A stretch of DNA of 64,000 bases from Fimbriimonas planktonicus (GTDB taxonomy: Bacteria; Armatimonadota; Fimbriimonadia; Fimbriimonadales; Fimbriimonadaceae). The notes under the pieces were generated by a model. The model was not told where the DNA came from, searched no databases, and saw only the letters and a program-made list of their open reading frames with translations. The stretch spans positions 248,001-312,000 of the forward strand of contig OZ248539.1 in the NCBI GenBank assembly GCA_965234685.1, written 5' to 3'. Below are positions 11,201-20,153 of the stretch, in pieces (the stretch's first letter is position 1; each line of letters starts with the position of its first letter). A program made the translations under genes and the position numbers.

Positions 11201-13009
11201 AACTGGTACACGACGGTCAACGGCACGACGCTAGAGAACACGCCAAACGTGCTCTTGCTCGCCGGTTCTACGATTTATATGGTTGGAGAGAGTGTCGTTC
11301 CGGGCATCTTGTCTGGCGAAGGCACGCTTTCGAACACCGGTGTGATCGTTGCCTACGACTCGGAAGTTCCATCGAACGACCCTGACCTCCGAAACCCAAC
11401 GGTTCGTCCATGGCAGAAGCAGGTTGTTCAGGACCTTGCTCCGGGAGTAGCAAACTTTACGGGCAATCGCCACGTTCGCTGGCCACTATTGAGCGGCCTC
11501 ACGGGCTTCTCGGACTACATCGTTCGCTTGAACCAAACTCGGCTTCGAAATTCCACGACGGGACTCGGCATCATTGGCGGCGACGAAACGATCGTGGCTT
11601 GGGGTAGCGCAGGGTCATATGCCTTCGGAGATTCCAACATCATCGTTTGCGACCAAAACCGGGTGGGTCTCTTTGATCCTTCAGGCGATGCGATCTTGTC
11701 GCTGGATGCGATTCTGGCTCCCGGCAAAGCTAACGATGCCGGTGCGGCTCGTCCAACTGCGCTTGCTCGCCCAACCCGCGCTTATTCGCTCGGTACCGGA
11801 GAGTTTCTGTTGGTGGACAGCGGCGCGAACAGCGTTGGCCGCGTCGATTCCGCTGGAGTGGCTCGCCGACTGATCTCGGAATTCATTATTGACCCGCAGA
11901 ACGTGCCAGACGGTTATCAGGCAAACGAGACCCTGAAGCTTTCGGGACCTCGCGATGCCGTCAGCTGGACCGAAGTTGCGGTGCTCGGCAGCAATCCGGT
12001 GTTCACCAACCAGCAAGCTGTCGAGTACTGGGTTCACACCTTGATTGCCGATGGCGGCAACAATCGGTTGGTTCAGCTCGTTGACCGGTACGGTTATGAC
12101 GTAGCTTCGAGCCGAGTGCTTGAGCCAATCGCGGTCGCCAACGTTCCGCAACTTGGCGTGCTTCGATGGCACAGCCCGGCGAGCATCTCCGGAAGAGAAT
12201 TTAGCTACAACAGCCTATCGCGAGTCTTCGTGCCGGGCACCGTGTCGACGCCAGCAAGATACGTCTACGTTGCCGGCATCGGTAACACCTTGCCAACGAA
12301 CACCGGTGTAGGACTCGACACAAGCGGCGCGGGTGACCCATTGCCGAGTGGCGGCGGGAACGGTGGCGTGGTCATTCTTGACCCTGCGAATCCTCGATAC
12401 GTACAGGTAATCAACCAGCTTGCCGTTCCGGACTGGTCGGGCACTCCGGTCTGGTTCGATGCTGCAAACGGCAACGGACAATTTGTTTCCGCCGCCAGCC
12501 TTGGCGATCCTCGGCTGATCAATCGCCGACTCGGTGCCACGCGGCTCATGAGCAACGTGACCTCGGTGACCGCGCGAGTCGTGCAAGTGGCGGGCAATCC
12601 AATCGTGATGGTCATGGTTTCAGATGCAAACGGCGTCTTTGAGTTCCCGCTACCGTCTGGAACCAGCACGGTGGGCGGAGTCACTTGGATGATGCCAACC
12701 GACGTGTACCGTGGAATCCGGCCGATCATCGCACGAAACGTTGCCTCGACCGAAGACAAGAATCCGGAGAACTTCCGCCCGATGTACGCCAAGCGCATGT
12801 CGAACGGAGAAGTGCTCATTGTTAACGGCTACTTTGGCCGCCGCCGCAACGGCAACAACTTCTATGGAGAAGTTGTCCAAATCAACCCAACTTTTTACGA
12901 TCTCGCAGCCGAGAACCTTGGCTTCCGAATATCGTCCATAAGTTACGAACTCGGGCCCATCCAGGGTACGAGGGGCCTCGTGCAACCGATCTTCGCCGAT
13001 CGACGCTAA
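8246..13009 (+). CDS. Giant secreted beta-propeller-like protein, PilY1 position (1587 aa)
   Basis: The N terminus is a typical signal peptide (MLRNLLLTTLVAASSLSLAA). Residues about 50-170 resemble a glutamine amidotransferase-like fold: a phrase about NYDVLLVAPS followed by LRKFVDQGGVLWVDYG, without an evident catalytic Cys. From about residue 380 there are repeats of the type VVNGSDNRLRAYDT that resemble PQQ-like beta-propeller blades. One blade carries an acidic loop, DIDGDGNPDDGAPD (about residues 402-415), with the spacing of a calcium-binding loop. It starts 2 bases after the PilX-like gene. In Pseudomonas-type minor pilin operons this place belongs to PilY1, a calcium-binding propeller adhesin at the pilus tip, so a similar role is my inference. 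No recognised catalytic site. Confidence 0.8.
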   Translation: MLRNLLLTTLVAASSLSLAAPQSFSSRITNVRAGVVVLEADSGGGLPARTTAPFAWLNLDRATGVKPAGWSIDNPYSPGAVSTQTAIRWSALIPSLGGAPVPVVSDRIARTEASYWEVFLTGITDTQLSNYDVLLVAPSVNVQLNTVEREKLRKFVDQGGVLWVDYGAAQNPADLINNMPIAVRLQSVPGNLSQQADFRQSLLSSPFGLTASDMGLLNVPYGNPWLMGEVRPADLTLPNLFLGLSGESYNRLQSVAKVGNTFDSVSIGRIGDGFVVFTARGIAHKLNETTVRNATTGRYVVSPNQGYRAGDTLASTRGTAAARFAINVISLSSSFRQQNGGSRRQGSIATSVVAPPSLRFSTTAGAGSPNPAANTQPVIYKNILVVNGSDNRLRAYDTDPSRDIDGDGNPDDGAPDFNLGSPYDLIWTSRPLSSPSSSPTATTIENPSIVLRSKDQVLVTELNGSVSSFPLLPINPATGYLRQDASVTNLAHDFQVGTPNGTNVNVGGVVNSPTVHEGQAFVADNATNGGQTRGRVWMFDLATGTRIASTTNFALGGTGSRVTMPQVSFSPTIGYVPIQDNSGGFDRLLYYPTLPTGTNINSAAGIASIWIGARGEKPSDVTVDSGSNRLLVSTRASSQGGLPVFTPSVGSAYRSLAPRITVIDQAGNPWTQAQMAAFFTDSAPMNMDAGVVGFQLRTGVTWPNEDGSTANDVDIRIDYTVDWGAGNVEELTGAFRGNINLPDNGNNRRIIGSIAMGPTGTLFFNSTGSIAGDGGAFYGIREEGRGIFKCLIRYEVFDQHRIAMNDGTSINYEPTIIDVDNVNDYVPSANANDSRLRGFLLRGSPVIRNGQVFIAAQASKFITIPGFGRVPAPVAVLMAFNADPGLPEIPVGRFPAGSALVQPDLGRSSAASSGGIKQPDQFSILNTNYDYDETRGVVRISSLMGNDRGVIQNSLSLSQPVIVRRSDGTDRLVEPNNVGGRWSPLNWYTTVNGTTLENTPNVLLLAGSTIYMVGESVVPGILSGEGTLSNTGVIVAYDSEVPSNDPDLRNPTVRPWQKQVVQDLAPGVANFTGNRHVRWPLLSGLTGFSDYIVRLNQTRLRNSTTGLGIIGGDETIVAWGSAGSYAFGDSNIIVCDQNRVGLFDPSGDAILSLDAILAPGKANDAGAARPTALARPTRAYSLGTGEFLLVDSGANSVGRVDSAGVARRLISEFIIDPQNVPDGYQANETLKLSGPRDAVSWTEVAVLGSNPVFTNQQAVEYWVHTLIADGGNNRLVQLVDRYGYDVASSRVLEPIAVANVPQLGVLRWHSPASISGREFSYNSLSRVFVPGTVSTPARYVYVAGIGNTLPTNTGVGLDTSGAGDPLPSGGGNGGVVILDPANPRYVQVINQLAVPDWSGTPVWFDAANGNGQFVSAASLGDPRLINRRLGATRLMSNVTSVTARVVQVAGNPIVMVMVSDANGVFEFPLPSGTSTVGGVTWMMPTDVYRGIRPIIARNVASTEDKNPENFRPMYAKRMSNGEVLIVNGYFGRRRNGNNFYGEVVQINPTFYDLAAENLGFRISSISYELGPIQGTRGLVQPIFADRR

Positions 13010-13024
13010 CGGAACACTAGATTT

Positions 13025-16000
13025 ATGAAGGGATCGATGATTCGCCGTAGTTTGACTCTGGGCTTGGTTCTGCTTGCCGCATGGACCGGGGTGGAGCAGG
13101 CAATAGCCCAAACCGTTGACTTCCCGATGCTGAAAGGGAACAACGCGCGCACCGGACGAGCCGGCAATCCGCTCTCGTCTTCCGCAGGCATTGCGAACCT
13201 TCGCTGGTTCACGCCGTACGGTGTCGACGAAACCACGACGATCGAAGTCGATAACACGGATGCCAGTGATGCATTCACGCAGATCGACAACGGTTCGAAC
13301 CCGCTAGCGTATCCGGGCGGACCGTACGATACCAATGCCTACGGCTTGGTGACGACCTTCCCAGTCTACGGCCCACAGAAGTCGACGTATAACAACGCCG
13401 CCGAGTGGACGCCACCGATTGTCACCGCGACGAACAACTATGAAGCCTCGGGCCCGTACTTGGTTGCGCGACGTCGAGCCGCAATTGGTGCGAATCCGGT
13501 CGATTACACGTCGCGAAGTCCGTCTTACGTTTACACTCGGTGCATCCCGTCTGCGGTCGGTTCCGATCCTTCGGTCCCGCTCAACAACGGACAGCGACGT
13601 ATTTTCCAGTGGCGCGTCGGTGGTCCAACAAGCTCTGCCCGACAGTACGCACTGTACGTTTGGCTTCCAACTGGCCCAACCCGAGTTGGCCCGGGCGCGA
13701 GCGATCTTCTGTATCCTCAGCGCTACTACGTTTACGAGATCATTTACGGAAACAACCAGCGGTTTGTAGAAGTTGTTGACACGTATGCTTCCGGTGGCGG
13801 ATGGGTTCGCCTAGGCGCTGGTGGCCGCCCAACGAACGTTCTCTTCCCTTACAGCGGTCGAAATGCCATCCGCGTCAGTCTTCGCAACACGATGCCGCGA
13901 GACGATGCCGGGCAGCTGACCATGCCCAATGCTCCAGAGAACTACATTGTCTATGCCGATGCGCTGAAGGCAGTTCCGGCTTCTGGTGGATACACGGCTG
14001 GTCCCGTGGTGAGCGGTCTCGGAACTTCTGACATCCGAACTCTCGCCGCCAACAACACCGTAACCTCCGAACAGGTTTCAACTTCGGGCGAGCTTGTGAC
14101 GCGCACCTCGGCCACGGTCACGAGCTACAACCACAACTTCAACTCGTCGAATCTCGCTCGTAACACGCGATTCACGTACTCTCCGGTCGGCAACTCGATC
14201 GGCGAAGGAAACGTTGACGACGACAGCACGCAAGTGACCTTTGATGCGGGTTGGACCGCCGCCGCGCAACCGGAGTATGTCAACGGTTCCGGTCACGAGC
14301 TGGTGACAACCAACGTCGTCGGTAACCTGCAGCGAGCTACCTATCCAAACACTCTCTCGGATGGCGACTACGAAGTTTATGTGTATTTGCCTGGCGCATT
14401 GACCGGCAAGAACTTCGGATCGCGAATTCGATACGAAGTCTACGAAGGAACCACGGTCACGAACGTTGAGGTCAACCAGCAGACTGGTGGTGGCTGGGTG
14501 CGACTTGGCGCCCGACGGTTCCGGCATCGAACCACGACGAGCGCCTCGCAACCCGTTCCGGCTCCTTTGTCGGTCGCGGTCACAAACTATAGTCCGGCTA
14601 ACGGTGATATCGGTCGACTTGCGCTTGCCGATGCCGTGCGTTTCCGAGGTACCGGTAGCCTGGCCGTCAGCTCAACGCCTGTCCTTGCCAGCGTCATTCT
14701 GAATTTGAGCGGCGGCGGAACGGGCACCGAACGCGTGGCCATCGTTGCCGACGAGTCTGGACGCATTCACTGCATCGACGCCACGGGCCGAACGGACGGA
14801 ACGACCGACGTTTACTGGACCTATCCAAGCCTGAAGCGAAGCGACACGTACATTGACCCAAACCTGGCCGAGGGCATTGACGGACGAACTCCGGCGACCG
14901 CAGATTCGGTTCCGGTAGCCGAAATGCCGAACGGATTCAGCACGAGCTCCGCGCTAGTGCAACGAATCGGCGGCGTCGACTACCTCTTTATCGCGGCAAC
15001 GAATGGCCGCGTTTACTGCCTTGAAATGGCGGGCCGTGGCGATTACGATACGAGCACTCGAACCCCCGGCACAACCCGGCGCGTTTGGACCTTCCCGGAC
15101 GATTTCCCAGGAACCGCAAAGGCAACGACGCTGGGCGAGGCAGCAGGATCGATCTCGATCGGTGTCGTTGCAGGACGAACTTCGGTTATCATTCCGACCC
15201 GCGAGGGCCGAGTCTACGCCGTCGACGCCATTCCGGTCGACGCTCAGGACGCAACCGATCGAACCACGAACATTCGATGGGTCTATCCTCCGGCTAACCA
15301 GGCACCGCTTGGGCCGATCACGATGACGCCTTCGGTTGAATTCGACCGAATCTATGTCGGCGCGAATCAAGACACGGATGCTTACAAGCAGCTGATCGCG
15401 CTCAACATCAACACGGGCGCACCCGTGTGGTCTTTCCCTGCGACGGCGGACCTCGGCAACAGCGACGAAAACAGCACCCGAAGTTGGTTGAGCAGCCCAG
15501 TCACCGTACCAGCGGCTACATTGGGCGGCGGCATGCCAAACACGGTATTTGCTCTCAATGAGAACGGCTTCTTGTTTGCCATCGACGCCACGACCGGTGC
15601 GAAGCTTTGGAGTTCGAACGAACTCGGAACGGGCTCAAACACGAGCTTGACGTACACCGTTCTAAGCACCTTCGACAATCTCGGTTCGCGAGCAAACTCG
15701 CCCGTGGTCCTCATTCCGACGGAAGACGGACGATTTGTCGCGATGTTTGCGCGGACCGGCGAACTCAATCGATTCGGTACGCGCCGAGCGTGGGAGTACG
15801 TCGCCGAAGGCGAAACGGTTGATGCGCCGATTGCCGCTGGAAACAACTTCCTGTACGGAGCGGATTCGCTCGGCTTCCTTTACGCGTTCAACAACGACAC
15901 CGGCTCTCCGATCACGCCTGGCCTTCAGCCGGGTCAAGAGACGCTCGTTGAGAACGACACGCGCGGAGACATTTTCCGTGAGACCAAGGTTGCCCTCATT

Positions 16001-19000
16001 ACGCGTGAGGCGTACGACCGACTTCGATTAGGTTCAACCGATCCGAACCACTTGACGTACAACGATCTCATCGATCCAGGCACCCGCCAGATTCAGCCGG
16101 CCTATCGCGTTACGCGCAGTCCGCTGGCCTTCGAGTGGGGCGAGACGGGCTACTTCGTGGCCTACGACTTCCCGTACGTGGTCGCGAATCGATCGAACGG
16201 AAACAACGTTCCGCCGCCGATCGTGAACTTCAGCTTCTCGGTTCAGGGAGAGGGGAATCGAAGCTTGCCAGTTGAGGCTCGCCAGTTCCGCAACCCGCTG
16301 ACTGCGCCACTCAACTTGGTCGATCCGTCGCTGACAAACGCCGGCTACGCGATCATTGCCTACACGCTTCAGGGCGGCGGCGCCAATGCGCTTCCACCAG
16401 GAGCAGCCACGCTTTCGGTCTCCATTTCGAGCCAAGCGATTGTTTCGTCGCAGGTACTGCAGAACATCGCCCTTGACCCTACGCTCAGCCGCGTAGCGTT
16501 CTCGGTCGCTAATCCGCTTGCCGTCGTCATGACGCTGGCGACTCCGAATGCAGTCCCGGTCGATTCCCCGGTCGGAATTGGTTTGAGTCGTTCCCCATCG
16601 AGCCCAGACAACCTGATCAATGGATCTCCGGACGTGGCAGGAACGGCCAAGGCAGAGCACAAACTGCTTCAAACCGCGGGTCAGATCGATCACGGCGCAG
16701 CGCGCGTCGCTCGCCTGTACATCATTGACCGCTCGATGATGTCGCTCGTGCGCCCAGATGGCCTCGGACTAGACAACGTTCGAATTGACCGAGCGGGACT
16801 TGCATGGCAAGGCCAGGGCAATACGGTTTACAAATCGCTTACGACCGCGCTCTATCCAAACTTTGAGGACTTGCCAACGCGAGTGCCGAACAACAGCATC
16901 GACTACCCAGACATTCGCCAAGAAAACGTGCGAATCACTAAGGATCCGAATGGACGCACCGAAAATCCGGTGTTCGCTACGGGTGGAGTCAGCTTGAACG
17001 CGCCTCGAATCTTGGACGGAGGAGCCGAGCGCCCACTACGCCAAGGTGACTTGCCGGACGACCGCGTCTTCAAGGCAACCGTCTTTGACTTCGAAATCAA
17101 CGTTCCGAAATTCCAGCCACCAAACGTTGGGCGCGTTCGCTACAACCAAGGTCTGATCGGATCGGGCGGCGTGCCGGGAGATCCAACCCAGCTGATGACT
17201 GACAGCAGCGGTGCATTGCTCGACCAAGGCTACATCGGCAACATGCGGGTCTTCGTTGACTCGCTCCAGAACGGATCGTTCGAGTCCGGCCGAGAAGCCT
17301 TCCGGTCGTTCTCCGTCTCCGCGAGCGTTCTCGCTCAGGAGAAGATGCGGGTTATTACGCCGACCGTTGATCCAAGCTCGAACGAGAGCACGGTGGACCT
17401 CGGATCACTGCCTGGCGGTGCCGGAAAAGTTCTCAACGCGGGCACTTACGGACCCGGTTCGGCGCGCTTTAGCCCAACCTTTAAGAACTTCACCGTTCTG
17501 AACGAAGGCAACGTCAATATGCTCAACGTGCGCCTCGCCAAGACCTTCCGTCCTGGCGGCGCGTCGGCGACGCAGCCGTTTGCCTTTGAGAGTCGAACCA
17601 ACGACCAGCAGGCATGGCTGGATGGCTCGCTTGATCTCTGGGCGAACTTCGGCGTTGACTTTGCTCCTAGCTACGGTGGTACCAACCGGCAGATCATTCA
17701 GAAATCGCGAGTTACCGACTCGGTTCCAACCCAGTTGGTTGTCAACCCGTCGCGACGCGAGAATGCCGTCTTAGGCGTTGCGAGTTCGCCACTCATCCCC
17801 GGTCTTCCGTCGGCGGAGCCAAGCGTTTCGGTAACCGTTCCAATCGGCTTCCCGGTCGGAACCTATAGCCAAATCGTGCGGGTCATCGAAAACCAGACCC
17901 TCACGGATGCACGGCCGGAATCGCTTGATGGTATCAACGCCACGGGCGGTCGAGTGATGGAAACGTTTAGCGACCCATCGTTCCGACTCATCTTCAAGAA
18001 CCGAGAGTCTCGCTTGACGAACCGGGCCACGACGTATTCCGATCCGCAGGTAGACAACTTGCTGCCGGCCAACTCAACCCTGGCGTACAAGAACATCCAG
18101 CCATCGATCCTCCGAACGATGGGAGGACACTTGGCGCTGGCTTGGTCAAGTAACCGACCACAAGCGGTTCCGTCGCCTGGCGCTCCGACCGATATCTTGG
18201 TCAACGAGCCATGGCGAATCTACTTCTCCGGACTCGGGTCGGCCGCGACGTTCAACGATACGACGGTCGCCACACCTGGCAACCTGGGTTACTCGGCTAT
18301 TCGAGATCTGAACTTCTGGAACCCATCCAGCACAAACGAGTGGTGGAGAGGTAGCGCATCGAGCACCTCTGGATATCCAGCGCCAGGCTCGAACTTCGCG
18401 ACGCTCTTTGGACTGCCAGTTGCACCCGATGCAAACTCACTTCGGTTCTATCACCCAAGCTTCCCAGCTTCGGGTAACGCGAATGCTACGAATCCAGGAG
18501 TAGTTTCGGCCGCTTTTGCAAGCACGGTAATGGCGTTTGTGGGAGAGGCTCGAGATGGCAATGGCCAGCAGATCAGCCGCATCTTTGCTAGCGAAGTTAC
18601 GGTCAATGCCACGGGCGCGGTGGTCGCATCAGATCCGATTCCGCTTCCGTTCGATTCGAGCTGCCGAAAGGGCAAGCCTGCTGTCATTCAGACCGGACCA
18701 AACTCCGCGATCGTGTTCTATCCGGCTACCTCTGGCAACTTCACGGGCCTTATGGCGGCAAACCTAAATGCCGCGATCGATCCGCTGACGGGAAGCCGCT
18801 GGAGCGCGCCGATGTCGATTCCATTCGGCAGCACGTTCGAGAGCATTGCTGGCGTCTCCGGCGTCTTGCGAAACTACCAAGGCAACGTGCTGACGCCTTT
18901 GATCGAATTGGTTGTGACCGGCAAGGTGCGCGGAGTAGCGAACGCAGAAGGATTTATCGTGCGGTTGCGGCCGAGCGGAAGTCCGCTCACGCTGCCAGCA

Positions 19001-19972
19001 CTGAATGGTGGCATGGATCCAATTGCGATGGCCTATCCGTTCCAAGGTCGAACAGAGCAGCTGACATTGGTCTCCTCTGGGCTCTACCGTGCCCAGGGCG
19101 TGATGTGGAACTATCAGCAGCCGATTGGGCTCTCGATGACCCTGAACGGGACTACAACGGACATTCTGCGGGCTTCTACGCGCAGCGTCGATCCTCAGAC
19201 CGGAGTTGTTTCGTATGACACCAATCTTGGTGGCAAGGTCTATCTTGAACCTGCCAGCGGCAAGGTCCGATTCAGCTCGGGAGTCCCGCCACGAAACGGG
19301 GTGCTGCTGTTGCAGTACACGCCGTACTTCTTGCGGTTGACCGACGGTTCGGTTGGCTATAACACGCCGAGCGTGGCGTTCGACAATCACCGCACAAGCG
19401 ATATCTCCTGGTGGGATCAAGGCGCGTGGAACGATGCACGGCTTCGAAACGACCGTGTGGTCACCACGTTCGTTCGGGAAGGCGGTGCTGGCCAGGCTCC
19501 TCGACCGGTTGTCCGCACGATGCGGCTCGGCGTACGACTACCATTCAACTTTGCAATCGACGATAGCGGGTATCCCGTGTCGGTTCTCGTGGCCGGAAAC
19601 ACGCAGCCATTCATGGTTGATCCGGGCACAAATTCGATCTACTTCACGGCAGCAGATGAGGGTCGTGCCGTGACCGTCACCTATAGTGCATACTTGCCCG
19701 GTTCGGGACAAGGAACGGTTACTCCGTTCTCCACCGGAGCAACGGTAGGATTGATCGACGAAAGCGTCGAATCGGTCATACCGATTGAACAGGCAGTCAA
19801 TGAGAGCGGACTTTCGATGTTCTTGGATCCATTTGATCCAAATTCCTCGGACGTTCGCTTGAGACGACCGACAATGTTGTGGATGGTTTGGTCAAGTACA
19901 AGAGCTGGTTCGCCAGATCTGTATCTCCAGACCTACGCACCAAGGCTTGCTCCGGCAGGCTCTGGAAAGTAA
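13025..19972 (+). CDS. Giant secreted protein with golvesin-like and PQQ-propeller domains (2315 aa)
   Basis: A signal peptide ends near AIAQ (residue about 29). Residues about 188-318 and 418-542 are two similar modules resembling golvesin C-terminal-like domains: each has a YEVYVYLP- or YALYVWLP-type strand, an RYYVYE or IRYEVYE segment, then GGGWVRLGA and a closing ADAL/ADAV strand. Residues about 565-960 contain repeated blades such as ESGRIHCIDATG, NGRVYCLEMAG and EGRVYAVDA, typical of PQQ-binding-like propellers. The remaining 1350 residues are beta-rich and end with WSS-R-type repeats (WSSNRPQ near residue 1697, WSSTRAGSPDLY near the C terminus). It follows the 1587-residue protein by 15 bases. 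I infer a surface or pilus-tip role; no enzymatic residues are visible. Confidence 0.8.
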   Translation: MKGSMIRRSLTLGLVLLAAWTGVEQAIAQTVDFPMLKGNNARTGRAGNPLSSSAGIANLRWFTPYGVDETTTIEVDNTDASDAFTQIDNGSNPLAYPGGPYDTNAYGLVTTFPVYGPQKSTYNNAAEWTPPIVTATNNYEASGPYLVARRRAAIGANPVDYTSRSPSYVYTRCIPSAVGSDPSVPLNNGQRRIFQWRVGGPTSSARQYALYVWLPTGPTRVGPGASDLLYPQRYYVYEIIYGNNQRFVEVVDTYASGGGWVRLGAGGRPTNVLFPYSGRNAIRVSLRNTMPRDDAGQLTMPNAPENYIVYADALKAVPASGGYTAGPVVSGLGTSDIRTLAANNTVTSEQVSTSGELVTRTSATVTSYNHNFNSSNLARNTRFTYSPVGNSIGEGNVDDDSTQVTFDAGWTAAAQPEYVNGSGHELVTTNVVGNLQRATYPNTLSDGDYEVYVYLPGALTGKNFGSRIRYEVYEGTTVTNVEVNQQTGGGWVRLGARRFRHRTTTSASQPVPAPLSVAVTNYSPANGDIGRLALADAVRFRGTGSLAVSSTPVLASVILNLSGGGTGTERVAIVADESGRIHCIDATGRTDGTTDVYWTYPSLKRSDTYIDPNLAEGIDGRTPATADSVPVAEMPNGFSTSSALVQRIGGVDYLFIAATNGRVYCLEMAGRGDYDTSTRTPGTTRRVWTFPDDFPGTAKATTLGEAAGSISIGVVAGRTSVIIPTREGRVYAVDAIPVDAQDATDRTTNIRWVYPPANQAPLGPITMTPSVEFDRIYVGANQDTDAYKQLIALNINTGAPVWSFPATADLGNSDENSTRSWLSSPVTVPAATLGGGMPNTVFALNENGFLFAIDATTGAKLWSSNELGTGSNTSLTYTVLSTFDNLGSRANSPVVLIPTEDGRFVAMFARTGELNRFGTRRAWEYVAEGETVDAPIAAGNNFLYGADSLGFLYAFNNDTGSPITPGLQPGQETLVENDTRGDIFRETKVALITREAYDRLRLGSTDPNHLTYNDLIDPGTRQIQPAYRVTRSPLAFEWGETGYFVAYDFPYVVANRSNGNNVPPPIVNFSFSVQGEGNRSLPVEARQFRNPLTAPLNLVDPSLTNAGYAIIAYTLQGGGANALPPGAATLSVSISSQAIVSSQVLQNIALDPTLSRVAFSVANPLAVVMTLATPNAVPVDSPVGIGLSRSPSSPDNLINGSPDVAGTAKAEHKLLQTAGQIDHGAARVARLYIIDRSMMSLVRPDGLGLDNVRIDRAGLAWQGQGNTVYKSLTTALYPNFEDLPTRVPNNSIDYPDIRQENVRITKDPNGRTENPVFATGGVSLNAPRILDGGAERPLRQGDLPDDRVFKATVFDFEINVPKFQPPNVGRVRYNQGLIGSGGVPGDPTQLMTDSSGALLDQGYIGNMRVFVDSLQNGSFESGREAFRSFSVSASVLAQEKMRVITPTVDPSSNESTVDLGSLPGGAGKVLNAGTYGPGSARFSPTFKNFTVLNEGNVNMLNVRLAKTFRPGGASATQPFAFESRTNDQQAWLDGSLDLWANFGVDFAPSYGGTNRQIIQKSRVTDSVPTQLVVNPSRRENAVLGVASSPLIPGLPSAEPSVSVTVPIGFPVGTYSQIVRVIENQTLTDARPESLDGINATGGRVMETFSDPSFRLIFKNRESRLTNRATTYSDPQVDNLLPANSTLAYKNIQPSILRTMGGHLALAWSSNRPQAVPSPGAPTDILVNEPWRIYFSGLGSAATFNDTTVATPGNLGYSAIRDLNFWNPSSTNEWWRGSASSTSGYPAPGSNFATLFGLPVAPDANSLRFYHPSFPASGNANATNPGVVSAAFASTVMAFVGEARDGNGQQISRIFASEVTVNATGAVVASDPIPLPFDSSCRKGKPAVIQTGPNSAIVFYPATSGNFTGLMAANLNAAIDPLTGSRWSAPMSIPFGSTFESIAGVSGVLRNYQGNVLTPLIELVVTGKVRGVANAEGFIVRLRPSGSPLTLPALNGGMDPIAMAYPFQGRTEQLTLVSSGLYRAQGVMWNYQQPIGLSMTLNGTTTDILRASTRSVDPQTGVVSYDTNLGGKVYLEPASGKVRFSSGVPPRNGVLLLQYTPYFLRLTDGSVGYNTPSVAFDNHRTSDISWWDQGAWNDARLRNDRVVTTFVREGGAGQAPRPVVRTMRLGVRLPFNFAIDDSGYPVSVLVAGNTQPFMVDPGTNSIYFTAADEGRAVTVTYSAYLPGSGQGTVTPFSTGATVGLIDESVESVIPIEQAVNESGLSMFLDPFDPNSSDVRLRRPTMLWMVWSSTRAGSPDLYLQTYAPRLAPAGSGK

Positions 19973-20045
19973 AGGTTTGTTAACAATTGGAGATTCAGGA
20001 CGCAAAGTTCTGGTCTCCTCTTGTATAACGAACCGTTGAGATGTG

Positions 20046-20080
20046 AGAACCCGTCCTTGAAGGGCGTTAGGATGGGTTCT
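20046..20080 (+). terminator. Stem-loop closing the minor-pilin block
   Basis: Arms 20046-20057 (AGAACCCGTCCT) and 20069-20080 (AGGATGGGTTCT) pair over 12 bases with one G-U, around an 11-base loop. It sits 73 bases after the stop of the 2315-residue protein. No good T-run follows, so it is either a weak intrinsic terminator or an mRNA 3'-end stabiliser. Confidence 0.5.
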
Positions 20081-20088
20081 CTATGCTG

Positions 20089-20118
20089 TTGACACGTTCA
20101 GCAGGCGAGTGATACTAT
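20089..20118 (+). promoter_or_regulatory. Sigma-70-like promoter for pilM operon
   Basis: A perfect TTGACA at 20089-20094 is followed after 18 bases by TACTAT (20113-20118); GATACT at 20111-20116 gives 16-base spacing as an alternative. The expected transcript start is near 20125, leaving a roughly 29-base leader with a strong GGGGGAGAGGG ribosome site before the pilM ATG. This separates pilM onward from the upstream prepilin block. Confidence 0.7.
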
Positions 20119-20153
20119 GAACGCCCAGTGAAGGGGGAGAGGGAAGTCGCGGG

